64,000 nucleotides of DNA from an uncultured Prevotellaceae bacterium. GTDB taxonomy: Bacteria > Bacteroidota > Bacteroidia > Bacteroidales > UBA3663. The stretch is taken from positions 1 to 64,000 of the forward strand of contig ONNR01000011.1 in NCBI GenBank assembly GCA_900319235.1, given 5' to 3'. Position numbers and translations under genes: made by a program. Positions 1-7,377 of this stretch are shown here, one piece after another. Each line of letters begins with the position of its first letter. Positions within the stretch are counted from its first letter, which is position 1. A model generated the notes under the pieces. It was given only the letters and a program-made list of their open reading frames with translations. It did not search any database and was not told the origin of the DNA.

Positions 1-13
1 CTAAGAGTGGATT

Positions 14-283
14 GTGTTTTCTAGCATAGAACTCGCTCATGTGTACAATCTGAATAAAGTCGGTCTGAAAAACTTCGAAAGGTTAGTAGAAGAACATGGC
101 TCCGGCTTTCTGCCCAGCGCCAGGCGAATCTTTGGCGAATACTTCGAGTCCTTCCAAATCCATCACAGCGATGCCGACGAGCGCGAAAGGAACAGGGCAG
201 AAGGTCTGCGGATATTTGTCCGCGACCACGGACTATCGGCCACCATGTACCAGGACGAAGGCTGGCCCGCAAAGGAACTGTAA
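14..283 (+). CDS. Small ORF of unknown function, coupled to the SDR gene
   Basis: An 89-residue frame beginning with GTG; an in-frame TAA at 2-4 prevents a longer upstream extension, so the gene is short or is the remnant 3' part of something longer. The product is charged (many Glu, Arg, His), with no signal peptide or membrane segment, and I recognise no family. What supports it as coding is the junction: its TAA (281-283) is followed two bases later by the ATG of the SDR gene, and AAAGGA inside its last codons would serve as that gene's ribosome binding site, as in translationally coupled operons. The start is uncertain. Confidence 0.35.
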   Translation: MFSSIELAHVYNLNKVGLKNFERLVEEHGSGFLPSARRIFGEYFESFQIHHSDADERERNRAEGLRIFVRDHGLSATMYQDEGWPAKEL

Positions 284-285
284 GT

Positions 286-1011
286 ATGGATTTCAAGGAT
301 AAAGTAGCCGTAGTCACCGGTGGTGCACAGGGCATCGGGCGCTGCATTGCCGAGGAGTTCCAGAAGGCGGGAGCCACGGTTTGCGTCATCGACAAGCAGC
401 AGGGCAACCATTTCGTAGGCGACCTTTCGGACAAACGGGTGTTGGAACAATTTGCAAAGGAAGTGATTGAGAAGCACGGGCATATCGACTACCTCATCAA
501 CAACGCCCTACCACTGATGAAGGGAATAAACGAGTGCACCTACGAGGAGTTCCAGTATGCCCTGAGTGTAGGTGTGACGGCTCCGTTCTACCTCGCCAAG
601 CTCTTTGCTCCCTATTTCGCCGAGGGAGCCTCCATCGTCAACATCTCCTCCTCACGCGACCGTATGAGCCAGCCTCAGACCGAAAGCTACACGGCAGCCA
701 AAGGAGGCATTGCCGCACTGACCCACGCCTTGGCAGTCAGTCTTGCCGGAAAGGTGCGCGTCAACTCCATCTCGCCTGGATGGATCGATACCGCCTACAC
801 CGTCTATCAAGGCCCCGATGCCATTCAGCAACCCGCAGGACGTGTCGGCAATCCCCTCGACATCGCCAACATGGTGCTCTTCCTTTGCTCCGACAAGGCA
901 GGTTTCATCACGGGCGAAAACATCTGCATCGATGGCGGCATGACCCGTCTGATAATCTATCATGGCGACAATGGGTGGAACTTGGAGACTACGACCGAAA
1001 GGATGCTTTGA
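286..1011 (+). CDS. SDR-family NAD(P)-dependent oxidoreductase
   Basis: A 241-residue classical short-chain dehydrogenase/reductase. The nucleotide-binding motif TGGAQGIG is at residues 11-18, NNA at 72-74, the catalytic Ser in the 120-123 region, and the YxxxK pair at Y135/K139; the Rossmann strand ending in a C-terminal IDGG (about 215-218) is also typical. It should be a cytosolic tetramer that oxidises or reduces an alcohol/ketone using NAD(H) or NADP(H); the substrate cannot be read from sequence. The start at 286 is fixed by the overlap with the preceding ORF. A secreted GH43 follows, so a sugar-alcohol or sugar-acid substrate is possible, but that is inference from position only. Confidence 0.9.
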   Translation: MDFKDKVAVVTGGAQGIGRCIAEEFQKAGATVCVIDKQQGNHFVGDLSDKRVLEQFAKEVIEKHGHIDYLINNALPLMKGINECTYEEFQYALSVGVTAPFYLAKLFAPYFAEGASIVNISSSRDRMSQPQTESYTAAKGGIAALTHALAVSLAGKVRVNSISPGWIDTAYTVYQGPDAIQQPAGRVGNPLDIANMVLFLCSDKAGFITGENICIDGGMTRLIIYHGDNGWNLETTTERML

Positions 1012-1043
1012 AAGCTTGGTACTCATGGTTTGCACCTGAAATA

Positions 1044-1061
1044 TGTAAAAAGCGTTTTACA
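1044..1061. promoter_or_regulatory. Inverted repeat upstream of GH43
   Basis: TGTAAAA (1044-1050) and TTTTACA (1055-1061) form a perfect 7-bp inverted repeat with a 4-bp spacer, between the SDR stop and the GH43 start. There is no T-run, so it reads more like an operator than a terminator. A related TGTGTAAAACC follows at 1075. No regulator gene lies next to it. Confidence 0.3.
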
Positions 1062-1109
1062 CTTTTTGCCAAAATGTGTAAAACCACTTTAACAGATAGT
1101 TTCACATTT

Positions 1110-2714
1110 ATGGTTATACTTTGGACTCTTCTCCTTTCCATTGCAATGGGTATGCCAGCAATCTCGGGAAGGGCACAGGGATACAGCAATCCTGTTCTCC
1201 CCGGTTTTCACGCCGACCCGAGTGTATGTCGGGCGGGCAATGATTTCTACCTCGTCAACAGCACATTCCAGTATTTTCCGGGTGTGCCCGTATTCCATAG
1301 CAAAGACCTGGTGAACTGGGAACAAATAGGCAATTGCCTCACCAGGCCCTCACAGGTGGACTTGAAGGGCACCGATGGCAACAATGGCATCTATGCGCCT
1401 ACCATCCGCTATAACAAGGGACGGTTCTACATGGTGACAACGGTCTTCCCCTCGCGCCGTCATTTCTATGTCTGGGCCGACAATCCTGCCGGCGAGTGGT
1501 CCGAACCCATCGTGATAGACTTCGCCATAGGCAGTTGCGACCCCACACTCTTCTTCGACGAGGGCAAATGCTATTTCCTTTGGAAAGAGGGAGACATCAA
1601 GATATGTGAGATTGATGTGGAGACGGGCAAGCAACTGGGCGAGATACATCACCTGGGGACAGGTCTCGGCGGACGATATCCCGAAGGACCGCATATCTAC
1701 AAGAAGGACGGCTACTACTATCTGCTTTTGGCTGAAGGCGGCACCGAGCATGGGCATCATGTGAACATCCTCCGAAGCAAGGACCTTTTCGGTCCATACC
1801 AGCCCAATCCTGCCAATCCCATCCTTTCGCACTTCAACATGAAGATGCAGAACAGCCCCATTCAGGGTCTGGGGCATGCCGACCTGGTGCAGGCTCCCGA
1901 CTCTTCGTGGTGGATGATTTGTCTGGGTTACCGTACCAGCGGTTACCTGCAGCATGTGATGGGACGCGAGACTATGCTTGCTCCCGTGACGTGGGAAAAG
2001 GGCGGTTGGCCTGTGGTAAACGGAGATGGTACGCTGCAGACCGAAATGAAATGCAGAACCCTCCCATTCGTACCCTTGGCCCAGGAACCCGAAAAAGAAG
2101 AGTTCGACTACGTCAAGCGAAATGCCCCCCACGATAGTTATCATTCTCTGGGTTTACCCATGGGATGGATGAGCCTGTGTAACCCCGATTACACCAAATA
2201 CTCGTTGACCGAACGCAAAGGATGGCTCAGGCTTTACCCAGCCACAATCGACCTCAGCGAGACGGCATCGCCTACGTTTGTTGCCCGACGACAGACCGAA
2301 CTAAGTTTCTCTGCCACAGCGCTGTTCGACCTTGCTCACCTTGCCGAAGGAATGCAGGCAGGACTTTCGGCTTATGCGGCTCCTCTCAACCACTATGATG
2401 TCGTAGCCGAAAAAAGGAACGGGAAGATTTACATAAAGTCGAATGTCCGGTTAGGTCAAACCAGCCACAACGAGATGGAAATAGAGTTGACAGGCAACCT
2501 TGCATATCTGCGCATCACGTCCGACAAGGACTTCTACTATATGATGGCATCCCCCGACGGCATCCACTTCACCCAATTGGCCAAGATGGAGTATCGTTTC
2601 CTCAGCACAGAGACCATCGGTGGCTTTACCGGTGTCATGCTTGGGATCTTCGCACAAGGTCCCCATCTGGCAACAAGCGGGCATGTGGATATAGATTGGT
2701 TTGAATACAAGTAA
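1110..2714 (+). CDS. Secreted GH43 beta-xylosidase / alpha-L-arabinofuranosidase
   Basis: Exported glycoside hydrolase of family 43, 534 residues from the ATG at 1110, which begins a good signal peptide (about residues 1-23); an alternative ATG at 1074 adds 12 residues, and the long open frame further upstream overlaps the SDR gene and is not used. The five-bladed propeller starts at YSNPVLPGFHADPSV. The three expected catalytic acids are visible: base Asp36 (HADPS), pKa-modulating Asp144 (SCDPT) and acid Glu192 (YPEGPH). The C-terminal 200 residues look like the beta-sandwich common in xylosidase-type GH43 proteins. Likely substrates are xylo- or arabino-oligosaccharides in the periplasm or at the surface. 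It may be co-transcribed with the SDR gene, whose stop is 98 bp upstream. Confidence 0.88.
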   Translation: MVILWTLLLSIAMGMPAISGRAQGYSNPVLPGFHADPSVCRAGNDFYLVNSTFQYFPGVPVFHSKDLVNWEQIGNCLTRPSQVDLKGTDGNNGIYAPTIRYNKGRFYMVTTVFPSRRHFYVWADNPAGEWSEPIVIDFAIGSCDPTLFFDEGKCYFLWKEGDIKICEIDVETGKQLGEIHHLGTGLGGRYPEGPHIYKKDGYYYLLLAEGGTEHGHHVNILRSKDLFGPYQPNPANPILSHFNMKMQNSPIQGLGHADLVQAPDSSWWMICLGYRTSGYLQHVMGRETMLAPVTWEKGGWPVVNGDGTLQTEMKCRTLPFVPLAQEPEKEEFDYVKRNAPHDSYHSLGLPMGWMSLCNPDYTKYSLTERKGWLRLYPATIDLSETASPTFVARRQTELSFSATALFDLAHLAEGMQAGLSAYAAPLNHYDVVAEKRNGKIYIKSNVRLGQTSHNEMEIELTGNLAYLRITSDKDFYYMMASPDGIHFTQLAKMEYRFLSTETIGGFTGVMLGIFAQGPHLATSGHVDIDWFEYK

Positions 2715-2729
2715 CGAATGAGTAACTAA

Positions 2730-2785
2730 GTAACTATTCAGAATTAACTATACTTATTTTTCTTTTATCACGAATTGTCATTATT
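2730..2785. repeat. Dispersed 56-bp intergenic repeat, copy 1
   Basis: Begins GTAACTATTCAGAATTAACT and continues to 2785. A closely similar segment lies at 22587-22642, upstream of the GH3 gene; the first 24 bp are identical and the rest is about 75 percent identical by eye. Both copies are in intergenic DNA beside glycosidase genes. Confidence 0.7.
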
Positions 2786-2800
2786 GTTCAAAAGAAAGAG

Positions 2801-3113
2801 AAGGTGAAAATGGATTGGAGACGTTGGGCTTCAATAGCCCGGATTTAATTATCCGGCTAAGGCCGTCCCCATGAATGGGACCCCTTCCCTTGATTGCTGC
2901 AAAGCATCAATCTTCGGGTCCGGAAAATTGTCGCCTCAAAAGCGACAGAAAATCGCACTACGTGCAGAAAATAAAGCAAGTCCAAATAGTGAGACCATTT
3001 GGGTCTGGATGGATTTTTTGCGCATTTGCGCAATTTTCTGCTGCCATTGAGGCAGCACATTTCCGGCAGAAACAACCAGGCCATTGGGCCGAGGTTGTCT
3101 GCATTTTCACCTT
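2801..3113. repeat. 313-bp multi-hairpin element closed by a 12-bp inverted repeat
   Basis: AAGGTGAAAATG (2801-2812) is the exact reverse complement of 3102-3113. Between them are about ten short stem-loops almost end to end: 2826-2840, 2839-2856, 2859-2886 (GTCCC/GGGAC core), 2890-2910 (GCAA tetraloop, one bulged T), 2929-2947, 2955-2965, 2992-3006, 3018-3033, 3039-3057 (7-bp stem) and 3066-3102 (GCAGA..TCTGC outside CAACC..GGTTG outside GGCC..GGCC). Several loops are ATTG/ATTT-like. No plausible ORF is present. It could be a large structured RNA, or an inserted palindrome-rich element with terminal inverted repeats; no target duplication is obvious. Confidence 0.6.
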
Positions 3114-3127
3114 ACTTTTATACCACA

Positions 3128-3174
3128 ATAACTCCTATTAACTCCCGATAACTCCTATTAACTCCCGATAAAAT
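3128..3174. repeat. Tandem 20-bp repeat upstream of the HD gene
   Basis: Two tandem copies of a 20-bp unit (TAACTCCTATTAACTCCCGA) directly precede the HD-domain gene. Similar TTAACTCC wording occurs before the GH97 gene at 57070-57085. No TAnnTTTG promoter is visible between the hairpin element and this gene. Confidence 0.6.
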
Positions 3175-3765
3175 ATGGAAAATCACATTACAAGAGAGGC
3201 AGCCTGGGAGCTGCTGAGAAAGTACAACAACGACCCGTTTCATCTGCAGCATGCGCTGACGGTGGAAGGTGTGATGCGCTGGTATGCCGAGCAACTGGGC
3301 TATGCCGACGAAGTGGATTTCTGGGGAATGGTCGGATTGCTCCACGACATCGACTTTGAGCAGTATCCCGACGAGCATTGCATCAAGGCACCCGAACTGT
3401 TGCGCGAAGGAGGTGTGGGCGAAGAGATGATCCACGCCATCTGCAGTCACGCCTACGGCCTGCACGTCGATGTCAAACCCGAACACCTGATGGAGAAGGT
3501 GCTCTACGCCACCGACGAACTGACCGGACTGATTTGGGCCACTGCCTTGATGCGTCCGTCGAAAAGTGTCCAGGACATGGAACTGAAATCCCTCAAGAAG
3601 AAGTACAAGTCAAAGGGCTTCGCCGCCGGCTGCTCTCGCGAAGTGATTGAACGCGGAGCCGAGATGCTGGGATGGCCCCTCGACGAGGTGCTGCAGAAGA
3701 CCATCGATGCCATGAGGGAATGCGAAGCTCATGTGGCCAGTGAGATGGAGAAACTTACTTCTTGA
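3175..3765 (+). CDS. HD-domain metal-dependent phosphohydrolase
   Basis: 196-residue cytosolic protein of the HD superfamily. The metal ligands appear in the expected order: His26, the His57-Asp58 pair in LLHDID, His92 in CSHAYG, and Asp114 in YATDELTG. Members hydrolyse phosphoester bonds in nucleotides or related compounds; the substrate is not predictable here. It is the usual length for the single-domain HDIG-type proteins of Bacteroidetes. Its 3' end overlaps that of the convergent ThuA gene by 11 bp (3755-3765), so the two mRNAs are complementary at their ends unless termination occurs inside the genes. Confidence 0.85.
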   Translation: MENHITREAAWELLRKYNNDPFHLQHALTVEGVMRWYAEQLGYADEVDFWGMVGLLHDIDFEQYPDEHCIKAPELLREGGVGEEMIHAICSHAYGLHVDVKPEHLMEKVLYATDELTGLIWATALMRPSKSVQDMELKSLKKKYKSKGFAAGCSREVIERGAEMLGWPLDEVLQKTIDAMRECEAHVASEMEKLTS

Positions 3766-5299
3766 ACGGATCACCCTCGGGATCACGGCTCACCACCCAA
3801 CGGAAGGCATTGACGAAAAGGAGGTTCTGCGTGGCATCGATGAAACATTCGTCACCATGTCCCATGTTCAGATAGACCATGCGGTAATTCCTGTTGGTCC
3901 ACACGATGGGGAAGTCGCCGAACTTCACCACGTCCTTCAGTCCGAAGGGATACATCTTCGGCGAAATCGAGAGCAGGATCTCCACATCGGGGTTCGTTCG
4001 CGGACTCGGCTGCCACTGGTAGAACTCGCTGGCAGGCGCCACAAACGACCGAGGCAGCGTGCCGGTGACAGGGTGTTCCCCCGTCTCACATTCCACCAGG
4101 GCAGGTTGTGGAGGCCAGTTGTTGCAGTAGAACGTGCCGCAGCCCAGGAACCTGTTCAGCCAGGGCCATCCCGTGTTGCGGTCGTTGTAGCCCGAGGCAT
4201 GGAAGCCCATCCATCCGCCGCCGTTCTCCATATATTGCTCGAAGGCCGCACGTTGCGCCGAATCGCCAGGCGCAGCATTCAGGCTCACAACGATGCTGTA
4301 CTCCTTCAGTTTCTCGTACGGATAGTCGGCAAGCGAGGTGGTGACGTCCATCAGCCAGCCCTCGCCGTAGGTGAGCTTGTGAAGGAACTCGATGGCCTGT
4401 TTGTCGAACTGCACATGCGCCTCCTCGGCATGGGGCTCGTAGTGGACCAGCGCCTTGAAGCGGGGAGCACGGGCATAGTTGGCAGCATATTCCTCCTCCT
4501 GGGCAGGAGCCGGATCCGTGTCGCCCAGCGTCCAGCGGATGGCATTCTCGAAGAGGGTGACGAAGGCCGCGTTTTCGAACAGCAGCCTGCTGTGGCCGAA
4601 CTGGAAATAGACGTTGCGAGCCTTCTTCGATGGGTTGGTCCACACCACGGGATGATCGCCCATCTTCACATCGGTCTGCAGGGTGTAGCTGCATTCATCC
4701 ACGTGGGCAAGCACGTGCACGTTGGGGCGCGGATTGGTCTCGTAGGTGTACCACTCGTCGTCGGGGATCACGAAGGTGCCGGGCACATCCTTCATCACGG
4801 GATGCTCGCGGTCCTCCACCTGCACCGTACCGTCCGTCTTGTCGGCGATGTAGTTCTTGTAGCGTATCTTACCCATGAAGTCCGAGAACCATTCCCACAT
4901 CGGATAGCCGTCGAACTCGCCCAGGAGCGTAGCGTGGTGGAATCCGATGAATCCTCCCCTACCGCTGTCGATATAATCCTCCATATCGCGCTGTGCAGCC
5001 TCGCTCCATGCGTAGGGCGGATGGTTGAGCTGCAGCACCAGCCGGTACTTCCCGATCTCACCCTGCGGAATCTCCTCGGCTGTCTCCAGCACGGTCAGCT
5101 CCAGGTTCAGCCTTTCCTTCTGTTCATCGAGCCATTGCAGGCCAGTGGCGGTGAAACCCTCGTGCAGACCTCCGCGCTCAGCCAGCACCAGCACGCGACG
5201 CGACTGTATGCTGTCCTTCGGTTCCTCATTCATTCCGAAGCAGGTCAGGCAGCATATAGCCAGCAGCACGATGATGCCCAAGTAGCGACAATTTCCCAT
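3755..5299 (-). CDS. Secreted protein with two ThuA-like domains
   Basis: 514 residues with an N-terminal signal (hydrophobic residues about 7-22, Cys-rich, possibly a lipoprotein). Two ThuA-like, class-I-glutaminase-type domains lie in tandem at roughly 35-265 and 280-505. Each has the family features: a VLVL/ALVHY first strand, a GGGF/GWMGFH turn with a conserved His, a DDEWYTYE or SEFYQWQ segment, and a C-terminal VVWTN...GHG/GHS motif. ThuA relatives are tied to trehalose and other sugar metabolism in proteobacteria; in Bacteroidetes similar secreted proteins accompany carbohydrate genes, with no reaction established. The ATG at 5299 sits just downstream of a strong promoter at 5346-5376. 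It converges on the HD gene. Confidence 0.8.
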   Translation of the reverse strand: MGNCRYLGIIVLLAICCLTCFGMNEEPKDSIQSRRVLVLAERGGLHEGFTATGLQWLDEQKERLNLELTVLETAEEIPQGEIGKYRLVLQLNHPPYAWSEAAQRDMEDYIDSGRGGFIGFHHATLLGEFDGYPMWEWFSDFMGKIRYKNYIADKTDGTVQVEDREHPVMKDVPGTFVIPDDEWYTYETNPRPNVHVLAHVDECSYTLQTDVKMGDHPVVWTNPSKKARNVYFQFGHSRLLFENAAFVTLFENAIRWTLGDTDPAPAQEEEYAANYARAPRFKALVHYEPHAEEAHVQFDKQAIEFLHKLTYGEGWLMDVTTSLADYPYEKLKEYSIVVSLNAAPGDSAQRAAFEQYMENGGGWMGFHASGYNDRNTGWPWLNRFLGCGTFYCNNWPPQPALVECETGEHPVTGTLPRSFVAPASEFYQWQPSPRTNPDVEILLSISPKMYPFGLKDVVKFGDFPIVWTNRNYRMVYLNMGHGDECFIDATQNLLFVNAFRWVVSRDPEGDPFKK

Positions 5300-5345
5300 A
5301 GATTAGTTTTATTCAAGATTAATAATGTTCTTCAAGTTTCGTGGG

Positions 5346-5376
5346 CAAAGATAATGAAATAAATTAATATGGCAAA
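5346..5376 (-). promoter_or_regulatory. Bacteroidetes-type promoter of the ThuA gene
   Basis: Read on the minus strand: -33 TTTG (5373-5376), 19-bp spacer, -7 TATCTTTG (5346-5353). It matches the TTTG-N19/21-TAnnTTTG consensus and leaves a leader of about 40 nt before the ATG at 5299. Confidence 0.75.
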
Positions 5377-5464
5377 GAAAATGTGGGGAAAATATCCATA
5401 ATTGTCAATTTGCACCATCACGGGAATAATAATCTCCTTCGGGATGGCATAAAGAAATGTAATA

Positions 5465-5616
5465 AAGCATCGTGACGGCCGACAGAGTGTTTCCGCATTT
5501 GGAGAAAGCATTATGACGACCGTCAAAGTACTTGCTCCTACAGGATAGAGCATCACGACGGCCGACAGAGTACTTCCGCGATTGGATATAGCACTCTGAC
5601 GCGCGTCAGAATGCTT
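5465..5616. repeat. Palindromic array I: four 28-bp palindromes, 41-42 bp period
   Basis: Four imperfect palindromes at 5465-5492, 5506-5533, 5548-5575 and 5589-5616 are separated by 13-14-bp spacers. Each has outer arms like AGCAY..RTGCTT around a TGACGGCCGTCA-type core, and the spacers are themselves alike (for example CCGCATTTGGAGA and CCGCGATTGGATA). The last palindrome centre (5602.5) and the first centre of array II (5727.5) are 125 bp apart, close to three periods, so the two arrays may be one decayed array. Confidence 0.85.
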
Positions 5617-5725
5617 GATGCGAATGAATATTGGAGAGGAAACACGAATTACTGCGAATTGCCATGAATTATTATTTACTCAGCAAATACGAAACCCTAT
5701 TTCCAATCGTGGTATGTTCCCCAAG

Positions 5726-6167
5726 GTTCGTAGACGTACAACATTCTGAAGGAAATGGAACGTCAGTGTTCGTAGGTGAACAACAAAAAAATGGAAATTG
5801 TACGTCCATATTCGTAGGCGAACAATATTCCGCAGGAAATAGTGTGTCAACGTTCACAGATGCACAACATTCGGCAGTAAACTGTGCGTCCACGTTCGTA
5901 GACGGACAATATTACACAGGAAATGGTGCATCGATGTTCGCAGACGTACAATATTCCGCAGCAGATTGTATGCCGATGTTCGTAGACGGACAATATTCCT
6001 TAGGAAATGATGCACCAATGTTCGAAGGCGAACAACATTCTGCCGGAAATGGAGCGTCAACGTTCATCGATGCACATTATTCTACGGCAGATGGAGCACC
6101 TACGTTCACAGACACACAACATTCTCAAATAAATGGAGCGCCTACGTTCGTAGACGCTCCATTTCGT
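5726..6167. repeat. Palindromic array II: eleven 42-bp units
   Basis: The core (A/G)TTC of ACGTTCGTAGACG-like palindromes recurs at 5726, 5768, 5810, 5852, 5894, 5936, 5978, 6020, 6062, 6104 and 6146, an exact 42-bp step. Between the cores lies a second small palindrome of the ATTCCgcaGGAAAT kind. The last unit (6132-6165) is nearly perfect: AAATGGAGCG and CGCTCCATTT flank CTACG-tt-CGTAG. Because 42 is divisible by three, long repetitive open frames appear on both strands; I treat these as a by-product of the palindromes and not as genes. Confidence 0.85.
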
Positions 6168-6322
6168 TTTGAAGTACAATACCTTGTAAAAAAAGCTGCA
6201 AAAATTGATTCGACGCGACAAAAATAAAGGGTGCTCCCAATACTTGTCGCTATATGCGGGGAGTGTCGCTATATCTGATGCAAAAAGTGTGGAAAAAACC
6301 TGCAGGGTACGAGAATAGGGCC

Positions 6323-6462
6323 TATCTTTGCAGTGAGAAAAAACATCGCACTGAGACTCCGTACCATGTTCATGGAGCGTCGTTGAGATTAGCAACTTCG
6401 AGTGTATAACAAATATATTTGAAAGGCGTGACATCGCAGGATGCCGCGCCTTCGTATTTTTT
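6323..6462 (+). ncRNA. Candidate small RNA with promoter and terminator
   Basis: A -7 element TATCTTTG at 6323-6330 is followed about 90 bp later by a terminator-like hairpin: AAGGCG (6423-6428) and CGCCTT (6447-6452) enclose CATC/GATG (6432-6435/6440-6443), then a T-run at 6457-6462. No ORF fits between. A transcript of about 125 nt from near 6337 would contain CCATG-tt-CATGG (6364-6375) and GTTG..CAAC (6382-6396) hairpins. The -33 element is poor, which lowers confidence. I do not recognise a known RNA family. Confidence 0.4.
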
Positions 6463-6474
6463 GTCAGTGAAGAT

Positions 6475-6632
6475 GAACGGGGGTTACTGTGGAATTGAGA
6501 TATGGTTTGGACCGCCCTGGAGCGTGTAGGTTGCACCATTCCAGACGAAGGTGCCGGTGACAGAGGCGGGGAGATCGATAGGCCACAGTGATGGATCCTT
6601 GTGGATGGGGCATCGTTCCACCAATGCGACGG
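6475..6632 (-). pseudogene. Displaced copy of the GH78 3' end
   Basis: This segment duplicates 10700-10840, the 3' terminus of the GH78 gene including its stop. The two copies are essentially identical, apart from one extra G near 6480 and a 16-17-bp insertion at 6580-6596 (ATAGGCCACAGTGATGG in place of a single A). It has no upstream coding part and cannot make a protein. The two direct copies bracket about 4.07 kb of AT-rich DNA. Confidence 0.85.
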
Positions 6633-6653
6633 TATGCTTACTCGTTTGGATAA

Positions 6654-6722
6654 AGCATCATAATGCGCGACAGAATACTTCCGCGATTGTTGCATGCCCT
6701 CCAACGTTCGCTGAAGGACATG
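6654..6722. repeat. Two-unit palindromic cluster
   Basis: One array-I-type palindrome (6654-6680, followed by the same CCGCGATTG spacer wording as in array I) and one array-II-type palindrome (6693-6722, CATG..CATG arms around AACGTTCG). Their centres are about 41 bp apart, matching the array period. The cluster starts 21 bp after the left GH78 fragment. Confidence 0.7.
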
Positions 6723-7204
6723 CAGCGAAAAAGGATAGAACTCTCATATTCGATAGAATGTTTACTACAAAAGTAGTATTGCTTCAATAGACTCATACAC
6801 TTCTAAAGCTACATGTCATTGTGTTTTTTGCAATCTATTCGCCCTTTTTTGAGACCAAACGTCAAAAATGTAATCCAAACATGATTTTTTTCGCTTAGAA
6901 TTCTTGCCATATATTTATATAATGTGTATATTTGCCGCGTAGCTTCACTCCACATCACAATTATTTGACATGCGGGATTGAAGTAGCAGTCATAAAAAAG
7001 TGTTTACAGACGCTTGGTCAAAGGGCTATACTGAACTTCGCAACTTCAAATTTCACCTTCGCACTAAACAGCGTAGATGTTTCCTGGGGAGTATTGTTCC
7101 CCTATCTGATGTGCAGGTATTTGCGACACCGTTTAAGCTAATTGAAATACAGGTGAGATATCTCAGACGGATTCAGATAGAAGCGATTCATATGCATAAT
7201 AAAA
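6723..7204. other. AT-rich spacer, no convincing gene
   Basis: AT-rich DNA with a promoter-like pair (TTG 6904-6906, N20, TATATTTG 6927-6934). A 71-codon frame at 7000-7215 and an overlapping 69-codon frame at 6932-7141 occur downstream, but neither has a good start context or recognisable sequence. An untranslated transcript or a decayed gene is possible. Confidence 0.35.
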
Positions 7205-7235
7205 TTGAAGCGTAAATCTTTTTGTTTTACCTTTG
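7205..7235 (+). promoter_or_regulatory. Promoter of the 7378/8052 gene pair
   Basis: TTG (7205-7207), 20-bp spacer, TACCTTTG (7228-7235). Transcription would start near 7242 and give a leader of about 135 nt. Within the leader a GTCAAC..GTTGAC-type pair (about 7317-7332) could form a hairpin. Confidence 0.6.
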
Positions 7236-7377
7236 CTATGTCTTGTTAAAGATTATGTTTGTTTTCATAATTGCAGCACAAAGACAAGTAGAATTTTTGA
7301 CATGACAAAACAGTGGTCAACAATTTGTTGACAAGTTAATGTAAGTTGTAATAAGATAGTGCTGCGGGTTTTAGGAT

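Noticed and set aside
534..1109. N-terminal extension of the GH43 frame to 534
   Set aside because: It overlaps the SDR gene in another frame, and the real signal peptide begins at 1110 (or 1074).
5631..6227. 198-residue open frame of 14-residue repeats (FVDGQYSxGNGAST type)
   Set aside because: It coincides with the 42-bp palindromic array; repeat frames are also open on the minus strand (5672-5893, 5854-6060), there is no promoter or ribosome binding site, and no signal peptide. Palindromic repeats with a period divisible by three give this pattern without coding.
7000..7215. 71-codon frame in AT-rich DNA
   Set aside because: No start context or family resemblance, and an overlapping frame of equal length exists; treated as spacer.
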